This document shows, in pieces, positions 21,146 through 32,339 of a stretch of 64,000 nucleotides of DNA (position 1 is the stretch's first letter; every line of letters starts with the position of its first letter). The notes under the pieces are model-generated. The model was not told where the DNA came from, made no database searches, and saw nothing but the letters and a program-made list of their open reading frames with translations. The DNA lies in assembly GCA_905160935.1 (NCBI GenBank), contig CAJHZI010000310.1, forward strand, positions 81,001 through 145,000. Reading direction: 5' to 3'. Source of the stretch: Enchytraeus crypticus. Its lineage: Eukaryota > Annelida > Clitellata > Enchytraeida > Enchytraeidae. A program made the translations under genes and the position numbers.

Positions 21146-21640
21146 CTATGCCTTCCTCAGCTCCGACTAACATTTACTGGGCAGGGGCGTCATTCCCTGA
21201 GAAAACAATACTGTGTACCCATTCAATGTTCGCCTGGACTAAGAATCTGCGCAACACGTTATATCGCAATGGAAAATTAAATGATTTGAACAAACAAATT
21301 AATTTCAAAATACTTTTCAAATTCAAATATTGTTGTCTAATAAGATTGCATACATACAGCAGCATACATCGTTGTGGAGTTTTCTTGTGCGGTTTTGCGA
21401 TTTGAGCAGTGATTTGAAGGCAGATTGGATAATGCTCAATGTGCTGGTTTGTCGTAGTAGCGCAACGTACAACACGGGATAACGTTGGAATGGGAGAAGT
21501 GGATTGTGCTAGTTTTGTGCTAGGGTGTAACGTTGTGCGGATTAGATGGAGCAATATTGACAACGGGATTATCGGCGAGTCCTGAAGAAATATTGACGAA
21601 TTCTGCTCGGGGATTACCAAGATGTACTGTGTGATTTAAG
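21146..21640. other. Unassigned region with open frames on both strands
   Basis: A minus-strand frame of 148 codons (21174-21620) and a plus frame KNLRNTLYRNGKLNDLNKQI lie here. Neither shows a recognisable domain or good splice borders. It may be a decayed transposon ORF; chance is as likely. Confidence 0.25.
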
Positions 21641-21660
21641 AGAGAGAGAGAGAGAGAGCG

Positions 21661-21702
<42 letters not shown>

Positions 21703-21709
21703 ATATATA

Positions 21710-21778
<69 letters not shown>
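21640..21778. repeat. (GA)n then (TA)n microsatellite
   Basis: GA run followed by about 115 bp of TA. Confidence 0.97.
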
Positions 21779-21781
<3 letters not shown>

Positions 21782-21837
21782 GAGAGCAAATGAGAGACAG
21801 ATAGAAATATACAGAGATTGTGATAGAAAGAAAAAAG

Positions 21838-21956
21838 TAAAGCTAAGGTTAACGTCGGTTTCCTCATTCGTAAACGATATCAGTGACGGGAGAGCCCAGG
21901 ATTTGAACCCCGCACAATACTGATCCGCAGTACCTTATCGATGTTGCCACTGGCTC
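21838..21956 (-). repeat. S1 SINE
   Basis: Reverse copy with TTAACGTCGGTTTCCTCATT, GGATTTGAACCCCGCAC and GCCACTGGCTC. About 12 bp missing in the anticodon-like part. Confidence 0.83.
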
Positions 21957-22215
21957 ATATAATTAATAACCTAAGATGAAAGTTATAAAGACCATACGAG
22001 GTATTTTTTCATTCTTATCTGTAAAAATTAAACAATTCATAAAATACCAATAAAATTGAGCATAAGGTTTGATGTAGCCCGGAAAACCGGTTTACCCCAA
22101 GCACAACGAGCTATGTACAGTATGTGTTTCTGAAACTATAGTTTTTACTATAAAAAGATTAAAGAAAAGGGCCGGTTCCTTGTGACAATCATACAATATA
22201 ATAATGTCACTGAAT

Positions 22216-22458
22216 GTCTCAATAGCGAAGTGGTTAGAGGTGTAGATAACGTCATGAAGTTTTAAATGACAGACCCTGAGGTGAATTGAACCCTCGTGGG
22301 TTCGAATCCCAGCCGTGCTGATATGAGAGTACAATCTCGGACATTCACTGGACTGATTACACGGAAAATGGAATAAATTGCCTAACGGTTTAAACATGTG
22401 GTGTTAAAAGTGAAAGATATCAACATAGTTGATTATTCACTATAATGTGGGTTATTAT
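22216..22458 (+). repeat. S3 tRNA-derived SINE, near full length
   Basis: A box in AATAGCGAAGTGGTTAGAGG, then CGTCATGAAGTTTTAAATGA, B box GGGTTCGAATCCCAGCC, ACATTCACTGGACTG and GTTGATTATTCACTATAATG with an ATT tail. Confidence 0.9.
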
Positions 22459-22464
22459 TACAGT

Positions 22465-22640
22465 GAATATACATCTGATATAATAATATACATCTGATAT
22501 AACAATATACATCTGATATACCAATATACGCCTGATATACCAATATACGCCTGATATACCAATATACGCCTGATATACCAATATCCATCTGAAATACCAA
22601 TATACGCCTGCTACATCAAAATGCGCATGCTATACTAAGA
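22465..22640. repeat. 19-bp minisatellite
   Basis: Unit CCAATATACGCCTGATATA with CATCTGATATAAC variants, about 9 copies. It follows the S3 ATT tail closely. Confidence 0.88.
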
Positions 22641-22935
22641 TGCAATGGGTAGCAGGATATCTGCTGACCAGTGGATAACATTAAACTCTTCCATGTCAGT
22701 CTCGCAACGGTCTAATATTTCAAATATTACGTATTAAAGTCACGTGACGCTGTGTCTAATTTAAGAACCGTTAAGAGGATTTGCGCTGTGGGTTGAGACA
22801 TGCCTAGCAAGTGGATTTTCTCTCTGAGCCGCTCTAGCAATAATCTCTGAAGTCTACAGTACTATACACCACAGTCTAGTAGAACCCACCGCACAGATCT
22901 TATGAGAAGCTTACCACTCCACGTTCGAGCAGTCA
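22641..22935. other. Spacer without recognised features
   Basis: Unique DNA. No gene seen. Confidence 0.5.
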
Positions 22936-22939
22936 ACGC

Positions 22940-23208
22940 ATTTTAATAATAATAATAATAGTAATAATAATAGTAATAATAATAGTAATAATAATAATAA
23001 TAATATCAGTAATAACAATAACAATAATAACAATAATAATAATAATAATAATAAGAATAATAAGAATAATAAGAATAATAAGAATAATAAGAATAATAAT
23101 AATAACAATAATTATAATAATTATAATAATTATAATAATAACAATAATTATAATAATTTTAATAGTTATAATAATAATAATAATAATAATAATACATGTT
23201 TAACTATT
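22940..23208. repeat. (TAA)n microsatellite
   Basis: About 265 bp of AAT/TAA repeats with AAC, AAG and AATT interruptions. Confidence 0.97.
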
Positions 23209-23231
23209 CGTTTCCTCATTAATTTAAAGTA

Positions 23232-23370
23232 AAAAGGTAAAGCTAATGTTAACGTCAGTTTCCTCACTCGAAAGCGATGTCAGTGACAGACGAGCCCAGA
23301 ATTTAAAACCCGCACATACTGATCCGCGATCGAGTGTCTCACCGACATCGCCACTGGCTCCAGCTACTCT
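23232..23370 (-). repeat. S1 SINE
   Basis: Full reverse copy: AATGTTAACGTCAGTTTCCT, GCGATGTCAGTGACAGACGA, GATCCGCGATCGAGTGTC, CGCCACTGGCTCCAGC. Confidence 0.88.
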
Positions 23371-23569
23371 ATGGTCGAGTAGATCACGAATTTATGCACC
23401 AGCATCGTGTACAATTTGTAGAGACGAAAGAAAACAGTAAATGTGTTCGTAGCGCACGGTTCATTTACTGTAGATATGCAGTCGTAGCTCTGCCATAGTT
23501 ACATGTTTCACAATTATTTATCTAGTGTCAGATTCGAGTGTATCTGCAAAACTTGTGTTACTTTGTCAC

Positions 23570-23660
23570 TTAGTGTGGGTTCAAATCCTGGGCTCCTCCT
23601 TCACTGATATCGCCTTCGAGAGACGCAACTGGCATCGACTTTCGCAGCTTTCACTTTGAT
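23570..23660 (+). repeat. S1 SINE fragment
   Basis: B box GGGTTCAAATCCTGGGCTC and a diverged 3' domain (CACTGATATCGCCTTCGAGA). Confidence 0.72.
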
Positions 23661-23781
23661 CTAGTTGTACATGCAGGAATGAGGGATTTGTCTGCCAGTT
23701 ACAAATCAGAGACCAGTGATATAAGAGATCTGGGCAGCGCCACCCCTAAACAATATCCATCAGTTGTGTTGAGCAACTTAA

Positions 23782-23882
23782 GCAGTGAGAAGAAGTGAGA
23801 AGAAGTGAGAAGAAGTGAGAAGAAGTGAGAAGAAGTGAGAAGAAGTGAGAAGAAGTGAGAAGAAGTGAGAAGAAGTGAGAAA
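23782..23882. repeat. 10-bp minisatellite
   Basis: GAGAAGAAGT repeated 10 times without change. Confidence 0.97.
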
Positions 23883-24270
23883 TGTTAATTTCATGTCATT
23901 ATATCACTGCTGCACATGATATACTAAATCGTATAGTATAATTTCCTAATATATCGAGAATGTTCTATATTTTCAGCTGAAGCTTTGATCAGAAAACTTA
24001 CAAAAAAAAAAAAAAAAATTGGAATTATTATAAAGAGATTAAAATATGTTAACTTTATATTTGTTAAATTTTTATTGATATAATTGTTTTATTATAGGTT
24101 TACTCATTGGTAAGAGAAAGTACTCAAACTACTGAATGTTCTTTCTATTTCAACACACGCTTGGACTCAAGCGAGAAAATAACGGTTTCGTTTACAGTAG
24201 CTTGTAGTGAACGCATCAATCCCTGAGAGAATAGCTCCACGTGTTGGCTCCTGCAGCAGAGACTGTTTAA
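23883..24270. other. AT-rich spacer
   Basis: Includes an A17 run at about 24002. No gene seen. Confidence 0.5.
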
Positions 24271-24274
24271 TATT

Positions 24275-24545
24275 TATGACTGCATTACAGACAGGCGTGA
24301 GTCAGATGTCATTAATGACTGCATTACAGACAGGCGTGGGTCAGGAGTTCTGAGTTGTCATTAATGACTGCATAACAGACAGTCGTGAGTCAGGTGTCAT
24401 GAGAGTTGTCATTAATGACTGTATTACAGTCAGGCGTGAGTCAGGTGTCACGAGAGTTGTCATTATTGACTGGTTACATGAGTCAGATGACACGAGAGTT
24501 GTCATTAATGACTGGTCACATGACTCAGGTGCCATGAGTTGCAGT
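24275..24545. repeat. ~50-bp minisatellite
   Basis: Unit includes GTCATTAATGACTGCATTAC and AGACAGGCGTGAGTCAGGTG. Five to six copies of uneven length. Confidence 0.88.
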
Positions 24546-24687
24546 AATGCTGACATCTCGTCATCTGCTGATACTCACGGGTCTGAAATTGAGTTTTCTT
24601 CGAGTGTTAGGAAAGTGGCGACGCTGAGTTGTTTGACATGAGTGAGTAATTAATATGTGGTGTTTAATATAGGGTGTGTAAAATGGC

Positions 24688-24826
24688 CGGAGCTAGTGGC
24701 GAAGTCGCGAAGATACTCGTGGCGAAGATACTCGACCGCGTATAAGTAAGTAAGTGCAGGGTTCAAATCCTGGGTTCACCATTCACTGACATCGCTTTCG
24801 AGTGAGGAAACTGACGTTAGTATTAA
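24688..24826 (+). repeat. S1 SINE with internal duplication
   Basis: A box AGTGGCGAAGTCG and the block GCGAAGATACTCG repeated twice, then B box GGTTCAAATCC and GACATCGCTTTCGAGTGAGG. Confidence 0.88.
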
Positions 24827-24999
24827 ATTTTTATCTCGGTTTTGCATCCGAGTTGATGTTGCGTTAAGGGGAGGTTTTCTCTCTTCACTCGGCGTATCTT
24901 TGGAAGTCTAATTCTCGTCGTCTGGTCGCTAATGAGACAACACCTGCGCCGCCTGGTGAGCATAGACAACACTACCAGCTACGTGCCTCCCCTAAAATA

Positions 25000-25110
25000 A
25001 ATAACTTCTTCAATAAGGAGTAGAAGAAATAAATTTCTTCTACTCCTTATTGAGTAAAGGAGAATTACCATGTTCTTTCTTTCAGAACATGTTTTTTTTC
25101 AAACCGATGA
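25000..25110 (+). repeat. Repeat F with foldback, copy 1
   Basis: Shares CCTCCCCTAAAATAAATAAC, CCTTATTGAGTAAAGGAGAA and CATGTTCTTTCTTTCAGAAC with the minus-strand copy at 33590-33690. Here it holds an extra perfect 19-bp inverted repeat (25011-25029 with 25034-25052, spacer TAAA) absent from the other copy. Confidence 0.9.
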
Positions 25111-25267
25111 ATAGATATGTGAATTTACAGAAATTGCTACAAAAACTATCCACAGTCACTCATATGCCTGTGGATAGGTCACGTGACTGGACACGGCTCT
25201 GTCACGCTGACACAGCTACTGAGAGAAGATATACTGAGCTATGTGTGTCACTGTGAGCCATTACTAG

Positions 25268-25286
25268 ATGATGATGATGATGATTA

Positions 25287-25346
<60 letters not shown>
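25268..25346. repeat. (GAT)n and (TA)n microsatellites
   Basis: Short GAT run then TA tract. Confidence 0.95.
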
Positions 25347-25347
<1 letters not shown>

Positions 25348-25369
25348 GCCCATACATGTATTTCTCTCT

Positions 25370-25440
25370 CTTAGTGCACCGCCAACTGGCAGTTCCATGG
25401 CATATAACGCCTCCATTCATCTTTATCTTCAACTTTCGAG
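25370..25440 (-). repeat. Family A 3' end
   Basis: Reverse copy: CTCTCTCTTAGTGCACCGCC then AACTGGCAGTTCCATGGCAT. Confidence 0.8.
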
Positions 25441-25718
25441 TGAAGAATCTAACGTTAAATCATTTATTTGATTGCGAATATGCTTGATGATAAGTTGGTA
25501 CTGTGTAACAAGAATCAACTTTTAAATGAGAATAAAAATTGAATAGCTCTGGTGCGACAGTGTCTCAATTAAGATATCTAGTTATTTAGTGGCCGGAAAT
25601 GTTTAATGAAATTTACGAATTCTCTCTCAACTTCGCTAACATAAACTCAGTAAACTTCTTGATTATGATTGCACAAAACCAATGAAACGAATTAAATTGC
25701 AATATAAATTAGTCTATA
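25441..25718. other. Region 3' of glycosyltransferase gene
   Basis: AT-rich. On the minus strand it would be the 3' UTR and downstream flank. Confidence 0.5.
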
Positions 25719-26139
25719 TCACGTGGTATAGTTAGCAGGCAGCAATCTCGAATCATCATAATAAATATGTCTCATGATTTCACCTAGTGTTGTATTTAAC
25801 GTTCGTATCGACGCCGGATCATACTCGACATTGTGATGTCTGTACCAGAGATGTACTGCTAAGTTCTCTGACCAATTCCACAGCCTCCCCTCTTCATACA
25901 GCCACTGCCTCTCCTGCCAGTTAGGACGGTTAATCCCAAACCACTCTACGTGAACAAGGTTTTGGTGTTGTCTGGCCAGGAGCATGGGCACGACGACGGA
26001 GTGATGGTTCCAGTTAGAGTCGTTGAAGTCCTGGCGATATGAAGCTCTCCAGAGGTGGATGAAGGCTGAGCTAGGTCTACAGAGTATGAAGCCACTACCA
26101 AGGAGATCTGGTGACTCGGCTCCAAGTGTGGCAGCGTAC
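25719..26139 (-). CDS. Glycosyltransferase, last coding exon
   Basis: This exon completes the protein begun at 35828-37041. A consensus acceptor (ATATTCTCACAG) ends at 26140. The exon opens with G, which finishes the AG left at the first exon's end to give Arg, followed by Tyr-Ala-Ala-Thr. The frame then runs 139 codons to TGA at 25719. The encoded half has SPDLLGSGFILCRPSSAF, a WNHHSVVVPMLL segment and LWNWSENLAVHLWYRHHN, the kind of C-terminal lobe seen after the DxD motif in Gly_transf_sug (GT32-like) proteins. It should close the Golgi-lumenal catalytic domain. Residues chelating metal or binding acceptor in this half cannot be named from the sequence alone. The assignment to the upstream exon rests on matching phase, orientation and domain order. 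Confidence 0.85.
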
Positions 26140-26214
26140 CTGTGAGAATATAGTAGCAAAATCTTAGCGGCTGAATGTTAAATTGTAGTATTTGAATTTT
26201 TGAAAACTCTAGCT

Positions 26215-26375
26215 GAAGAAGGAAAAGGGCCCACCTCGTCGTAAGCGGAATCCCTCAAGAATAATGGTATAACTAAAGGAATGCTTTAGATGATTTGAAG
26301 ATTCGCTCAATTGTGGACATGAAGAAGAAAACTGAATATAGAGATGAGTGGAGGCGTTATATAACATGGACCTGC
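26215..26375 (+). repeat. Family A variant 3' end
   Basis: GGGCCCACCTCGTCGTAAGC, CAAGAATAATGGTATAACTA and GAGGCGTTATATAACATGGA, terminus CCTGCACTGAGAGAG. The hairpin's right arm is lost and a GA tract to 26435 follows. Confidence 0.75.
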
Positions 26376-26402
26376 ACTGAGAGAGAAGAGAGAGAGATAG
26401 AT

Positions 26403-26435
<33 letters not shown>

Positions 26436-26436
26436 A
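26376..26436. repeat. (GA)n microsatellite
   Basis: Continues directly from the family A terminus. Confidence 0.95.
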
Positions 26437-26611
26437 CCACAAGTTGTGTACAACTGTTTGTGTATGTAGTCGTATAAATTGATGTATACATAGTCCTCAA
26501 TTGATGTACAACTGCTTGTACATATAGTTGTACACATTAACTTGTACACTAGTTGTATACGTTAACTTTTGTGCTCTAGTAGTGTACAACTGAGTAAAGC
26601 TGTTGAACTGA

Positions 26612-26740
26612 GTTAAGCCGGTGGCTTGTAGACAAGTTGTTCGACAGCGGATGAGTAGGTGCAGGGTTCAAATCCAGTGTTCTCCCCTTCAGTGGTACGC
26701 AACCGAGCAAGAAACTGACGTTAAACTTGGCCGTGTTCTT
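26612..26740 (+). repeat. S1 SINE, diverged
   Basis: GTTCGACAGCGGATGAGTAG, B box GGGTTCAAATCC, AAGAAACTGACGTTAAACTT. Confidence 0.75.
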
Positions 26741-27461
26741 AACTGTTTGTAGTTGAATGTTAGCTTGAAACGTTACTAATAAAAACCTGCTTGTGATGAA
26801 CCGAAAGTTAAATATTCACTGTATTATGCATACATTTAGTTTAATATGTAATACATTAAAGCAGTTAAACCAACAAGTTCGTTACAGTTTTACCTTAAAC
26901 TACTTATGATAAACTATACTATAAACTCTTTCATTAGTCTTCTGACAGATAACGTATCCAAAGGTTTGAATTCTATATACTCGAGTTAACTATAAACTAA
27001 AAGTCGATCAAGGATATCATAGGATAAAGAGGGCCTGTATCAATCAAACTACAATGTTTAGACATCAAATTCGTTTATTGGACTTACTATAGACGTTACA
27101 AAATTCATTATGAACACTTTTATTTCTCAGTTTAAGTCTTTATTATAATGTCTTGACGTCTACATTATAATATATCATATTTTGCAGTGTACATGTAAGT
27201 TTTAAAATTTTATTTGTTCAATTCTTCCCCTCACATAACTCAATCATCGGATTGTCATCGTGCACAACAACAACATGGCTACATAGAATAGCGTGATTCT
27301 CTTTCATGCGTTCAGGAAGAGATTGCACGGGTTTAATAATGCAAAGCTTGTAGTCTGTATGCAGCCAATACTGCGTGAGTCACCTCATAATATATCTCTC
27401 CGTTTTGAGCCCATAGAAAGGTCCAGTCTACAGTATGTACATAAAGTATCCTGTATAGCTA
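26741..27461. other. Intronic AT-rich spacer
   Basis: No recognised repeat or gene. The plus frame after 27293 looks like chance. Confidence 0.5.
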
Positions 27462-27508
27462 AGGTGTTATATACCATGGACCTGCCAGTAGGCAACCTTC
27501 TGTAGCCA
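27462..27508 (+). repeat. Family A short 3' end
   Basis: GTGTTATATACCATGGACCT then GCCAGTAGGCA. Confidence 0.75.
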
Positions 27509-27524
27509 AATATTTGACAAAAAT

Positions 27525-27600
27525 AGGACTGCCGAGGTGGTTTCTCGTCGACTTCCTCAGTTCTTTCGTAGCCGCTTTTTACGACACTTGCAGCAACGGT
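27525..27600 (+). repeat. Fragment resembling repeat B 5' part
   Basis: GCCGAGGTGGTTTCTCGTCG and TTTCGTAGCCGCTTTTTACG. The latter resembles the CGCCTCCTACGTACACG block of B. Confidence 0.45.
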
Positions 27601-27677
27601 AGATCTAACCTTCAGTGTCCAGGAAACGACGATTGAGAGCTCAAAATTAATATTCTACAGAATTACGTATAGCATAC

Positions 27678-27845
27678 CTCTTAGTGCACTGCCTACTGGC
27701 AGGTCCATGATACATAACGCCTCCACTCTTCTCTGTCTTCCGCCTTCCTCTTCATTTCCACATATGAGTGGGTCTTTAAATCTTCTAACATACCTAATCT
27801 CGGCCTGCCCCTGCCTCTTTTTCCTTCCATTCTACCTTCTGTATA
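27678..27845 (-). repeat. Family A 3' end
   Basis: CTCTTAGTGCACTGCCTACT, then CTTCCTCTTCATTTCCACAT and TCGGCCTGCCCCTGCCTCTT. Nearly consensus. Confidence 0.88.
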
Positions 27846-27952
27846 GTGTATAGTAGCGACTAAATGTAATTTTTGTTTCTATCAATAAGCTATTGATTCC
27901 CCGTATTGTGTCCGAGCATTTTGAAGAATAGATCAACCGGTGACTGCACGTA

Positions 27953-28064
27953 TCGTAGAAGGGGACTAAAGCACCAAGATCCAAACTAACATTAGAAAGG
28001 GCATTCGGTTAAATGCCCTTTCTAATGTTAGTTTTGATCATAGTGCTTTAGTCGCCTTCTACGA
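27953..28064. repeat. Foldback: 53-bp inverted repeat, 6-nt loop
   Basis: Arms 27953-28005 and 28012-28064 pair with four mismatches across 53 bp. The arm includes ACTAACATTAGAAAGGGCAT and, at the outer end, TCGTAGAAGG. Overlaps no coding frame. Confidence 0.95.
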
Positions 28065-28451
28065 CACGATGATGAGCGTCTAGGTTCCAGAAATTGCTAT
28101 AGATTTAACAAAAACGAGTGGAAAATAGGGGATTGACTGATGCTATGATATGGTATAGGTATGAGACAGAGAGGAGTGGAGAACGTCTATTTGTTTTCAG
28201 ACCATAGTCAAATTAGGATTAAAGGGAAGATGCTGATGAACTTATAAATAAATTACCTACAAAAATATTCATACTATCATAATAGTTATATGCGCTAAAT
28301 TACAATTAGGATGTCTTTAATTTGAATGTAAATGAATTTTAAAGCAATTTTTTAATCTATTTCTTAAGTACATTCATTAGTCGCCTCTTTCACAACACGC
28401 GCCGTTATCTGTAATAAATATAGTAGTACAGCTGTAGCTTTGTACACTATT
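28065..28451. other. Intronic spacer with G fragment
   Basis: 28195-28245 is a diverged family G end (GGATTAAAGGGAAGATGCTG). Otherwise unique. Confidence 0.5.
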
Positions 28452-28623
28452 AGAGGTGTGTGGAAGGTAGAGTGGAAGGAAAAAGAGAAAGAGGCAGACC
28501 GAGATTAGGTATGTTAGATGATTTAAAGACCCACTCATATTTGGAAATGAAGATGAAAGCGGAAGACAGAGAAAGAGTGAAGGCGTTATATACCATGGAT
28601 TTTCCAGTAGGCAGTGCACTAAG

Positions 28624-28624
<1 letters not shown>
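28452..28624 (+). repeat. Family A 3' end, partly open
   Basis: In frame it reads EGRVEGKRERGRPRLGMLDD then LKTHSYLEMKMKAEDRER. The terminus GTAGGCAGTGCACTAAGATA passes directly into (TA)n to 28685. Confidence 0.9.
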
Positions 28625-28701
<77 letters not shown>

Positions 28702-28730
28702 AGAGAGAGAGGGAGAGAGAGAGAGGTGAA
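28625..28730. repeat. (TA)n, (TG)n, (GA)n compound microsatellite
   Basis: Directly continues from the family A terminus. Confidence 0.97.
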
Positions 28731-28990
28731 TACGAATAGAGGACAGATGAATCGTTTCTTTAACTCTGCACTGCATGGAGATAGGATTGAGAGATTGAGA
28801 GAAGTAAGGATCTGCTCAAAGAGGAAGTGGATTTATCCGCACGGACTTCTTCCACTGGATACGCCACACAATACGTCACGTGGTGGACGCTTGGCAGGTC
28901 CTATAGGTTCTCAATCATCCATCCAGTACTCATTAGTCTGGACTTATGCTACTCCCGCCCTATCAATCACGCCCTGCTATACTCCACCCT
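28731..28990. other. Intronic spacer
   Basis: Unique sequence, slightly GC-richer. No domain recognised. Confidence 0.45.
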
Positions 28991-29235
28991 TCTACTCCAT
29001 TTCTCTCTCTCTGTCTCTCTCTCTCTCTCTGTATGTCTCTCTCTCTCTGTCTGTCTCGCTCTCTCTCTCGCTGTCTCTCTCCCTCTTTTCTCCCTCTATC
29101 TCTCTTCTTCTTTTTTCCTCGCTTTATGTCCATCTCTCCCTGTCTCTATTTCTCTTTATTTCTCACTATATCTGTCTGTCTCTATCTGTCTGCCAGTCTG
29201 TCTGCCTCTTTCTATCTCTCTCTCTCTCTATTTTT
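28991..29235. repeat. (CT)n-rich tract
   Basis: CTCTCTGTCTGT-type pyrimidine repeats. Three overlapping Ser/Leu-rich frames here are artefacts. Confidence 0.95.
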
Positions 29236-29574
29236 CACATGAGCTTCTAAGCCAGTTTCTGCATTAGGCCTAGACAGCGAAAAATCAGAGATGATATAGG
29301 ATAGTCATGCTACGCATGCTCTGGCAAGGACTATTACAAACATAATGTCTTTCCTTTTTAAAACTCCAAATCAATGAATAAGCCTATAATATTATAAAGA
29401 TGTATCGATTTATAAAAATTGACTGTTTTAGAAAACTTAGAATTAGAATATTTTACTAAGTTACTTATAAAACGATATTATACGACGGAGAGTGAGAGTT
29501 TATATCAGTTTTAATTTTAGAGGTATGGTGGAACTCACTGCATTAAATTTTAAAAGCTTTTAGATATTTTCTTA

Positions 29575-29735
29575 GGGGTAGGCCGATTTGGCAGGGGCAA
29601 GCCGAGATTAGGTATGTTAGATGATTTAAAGACCCACTCGTATGTGGAAATGCAGAGGAAGGCAGAAGACAGAGAAGAGTGAAGGCGTTATATACCATGG
29701 ACCTGCCAGTAGGCAGTGCACTAAGAGAGAGATAC
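29575..29735 (+). repeat. Family A 3' end
   Basis: GGGGCAAGCCGAGATTAGGT, GACCCACTCGTATGTGGAAA, terminus GCACTAAGAGAGAGATAC. Confidence 0.88.
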
Positions 29736-29854
29736 TTTCTTACATCACTTACTTATATCACGCATGCGTTCTTCTTTGTTTCAGTTAGAACATATAATAG
29801 GATATTATTAGACACACAGCCATACATAAAATCTATCATAATAGAGGAATAATT

Positions 29855-30235
29855 TCTCCAGTGCACTGCCAAGTGGCAGGTTCAAGGCACATATTCATAC
29901 TCAACCGTGTGCTTTCTCGCTCCATAAGAGCACTCTTTAGATCAACAAGTTAATCCCTTTATAGAGTCTATGCCTTATCCATACCTTATGTATCCTATAG
30001 CTTGGGAAAAATGTGGCTTCTGAGGTGGTTTCCCGTTGCCATCCTCAGTTAGGTGGATTAATTACCATTTAATCCTAGGGGAAATATTTCATGGTGAGGT
30101 GGGTCCCCTCTTGTCATCCTCAGCTCCTGCCTTTATTCGCCTCCTACGTACACGCGGCAGATTGTTTGCGGTTGCCCTATTCTGCAGTGGTCCAACCACA
30201 CCCGAGCACAACACGGGGAAATAAATTATAACCTT
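29855..30235 (-). repeat. Repeat B, near full length
   Basis: Reverse copy. Terminal hairpin CTGCCAAGTGGCAG, TATCCATACCTTATGTATCC, GAGGTGGTTTCCCGTTGCC, and the distal end at ACACGCGGCAGATTGTTTGC, TGGTCCAACCACACCCG. Non-coding. Confidence 0.9.
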
Positions 30236-30514
30236 GATAATCACAGACAAGCATCGTACTTTCCATATTCACTTATCAATGTGATAAGTGATAAGCCGAG
30301 GATTCACAACGGATAACTGGAAAGAGTGGAAAGATACGGATGAATCCTATATATCTTGAGTCCAACTCTCCAGACAATTAGCTCATTTCTCACTCAATCC
30401 TTTCCTCAATTCGCTACTTCTCCTTTCCTCCATCCATCCCTTCCCTTCCTTTGAAACTCAGTTTCACCCCCACACCCTTTCTACAGAGTGTTCGATGCCA
30501 TGTGTTTATTGGAA

Positions 30515-30622
30515 TTTTTTATTTTATTTCTTTTAAATGTTTATTTCTACTTGTTTTTGTCAGTGATTTGGTGTTGATGCTGAAATAAACACATCTCTCT
30601 CTCTCTCTCTCTCTCTCTCTCC
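30515..30622 (+). repeat. Repeat E with (CT)n tail
   Basis: Second copy of the block at 9521 (CTTTTAAATGTTTATTTCTA, GATTTGGTGTTGATGCTGAA). Confidence 0.78.
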
Positions 30623-31392
30623 CCTACTAGTAGCATAGTACTGTATATCCCTCACCTGCTCGATAAACAATTTCCTACCCTAGAATAGGTCGTGAAGTAA
30701 TATTGACAACATTTTACCGTCAATAAGTATCAATCAATTAATCACTGACCTATGTTTTCTCGCTGTGGGGTATCTCAAGACTCAATGCACGAGCTAACCT
30801 TCAGTATGTCATCATTTATAACCGAGATGATTTCCTAATATTCGATATTATCATGGACGATGTTGTAATTTTGATAGAATACACATTATTATTGATGAGA
30901 TGCAGCACAAGTAGTAGTAAGTTAAGACAAGTATTACTGTTTTAAGACAAGACTATTAGTTTGTTAAGTATTGTAATTTAGTCTTTTTTTCTCTACGGTC
31001 TCAGTCCATATGTAAAATTAAAAGTTTTGACTGATGCATGCGAACGATGCATCACTAATGACTGAGATAGTAATACTTGACTAGACATATGAACACTAGC
31101 AGAATGAATCATAATAGAAATGACAAGGAAATCTGTCTCCTCGCTATAGATTTCAATTCTTCTTGCATTTTGTAGTTTTAGTTTTATAAAACTTTATTTT
31201 CTGCTTAAGTATTCAGTGTTTTGCACTTTACAGTTTAATGCTATTTTCATTATCAATCTTCATTGTGTCTCATTTTTCTACGATCCGATGTAGCAATGTT
31301 ATCGTGTTTTCGTGTTTCCTGCAGTCAGCTAGATAGAGCTCAATTGTGCTCTTTCTGACGGACGTTTTATTTCCGTTCCTGTCTCGTTCTTC
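30623..31392. other. Intronic spacer
   Basis: About 770 bp of unique AT-rich DNA with no recognised element or exon. Confidence 0.5.
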
Positions 31393-31560
31393 TTAATCAG
31401 TGCATTGCCAAGTGGCAGGTTCTAGGTACATATTCATACTCAAAGTCTGTTTTCTCGCTCCATAAGAGCACTCCTTAGATCAACAAGTTAATCCCTTCAC
31501 AAAGTCTATGCCTTATCCATACCTTATGTTTCCTATAGCTTGGGAAAAGTATGGCTTCTC
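31393..31560 (-). repeat. Repeat B, truncated
   Basis: CATTGCCAAGTGGCAGGTTC then CTCGCTCCATAAGAGCACTC and CTTGGGAAAAGTATGGCTTC. Confidence 0.87.
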
Positions 31561-31791
31561 TCTCGTTACAATTATGAACTTAAAATTGATTATATTTCGA
31601 TTCAGTTACAAATAAATGATCATGATCTCTCTTGTAATATAAAGGAGTAAACAGGGTAATGCTGGACTGGAGAAAGCGTGCCAAGGCACAAATCCCTCTT
31701 GAGCCGCTTCCATTAGGCAAATCAATTGTCCATGACAGATGCGCTGAGAAGGCTTCCCTTCACGCCACTGTTCAAAAGCGTTCGTTCATTA

Positions 31792-31931
31792 CGGCTGGAG
31801 TCAGTGGCGATGTCAGTAAGATACTCGACCGCGGATCAGTATGTGCGGGTTGCAAATCCTGGGCTCGCCCGTCACTGACATAGCTTTCGAGTGAGGAAAC
31901 TGACGTTAACCTTAGTTTTACCAGCTTTTAC
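31792..31931 (+). repeat. S1 SINE, full length
   Basis: GGAGTCAGTGGCGATGTCAG, TCGACCGCGGATCAGTATGT, B box with one inserted base (GGGTTGCAAATCC), GAGTGAGGAAACTGACGTTA. Confidence 0.9.
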
Positions 31932-32339
31932 TTCAAATGATCGTGCGCAAAATTTCAAATATAGACAAATCAATGAGAGCAATGACTATATTTCTAATAT
32001 AGACGTTAATGATTATAATTTTAAAATGGGGTTTAATTAATAGTAAATTTAAATATTGTCAATTATTTAATGAAAGTATTTTTGCTAAGTAGCTTCGTCT
32101 TTAATGATATTTTGTAAATACAATCAGAATAAACCCTATAACTGCTAGAATGTTCCTGAGCATTTTTCTTATTGGACATAACAACGAAAAGACTGCATTT
32201 GCTTAACGGAAGCCCGTGTGATTCCTTTAAAACCGATGAAAATATAATCATATAATAGCGCGGCAGCTTCGGAAATGAATAATTATGGTATTCTTGAGAC
32301 ATTTCGCAGCAGGTATTGGAGAAGTAAAATAGTTAAAAT
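31932..32339. other. Intronic AT-rich spacer
   Basis: A short minus frame (to 32302) has no recognised domain. Nothing else seen. Confidence 0.5.

Noticed and set aside
21174..21620. Minus-strand 148-residue protein
   Set aside because: No domain, no splice signals, and a competing plus-strand frame; kept only as an unassigned region.
28684..29267. Ser/Leu-rich protein of 188 residues
   Set aside because: Three overlapping frames of a (CT)n tract; no domain.
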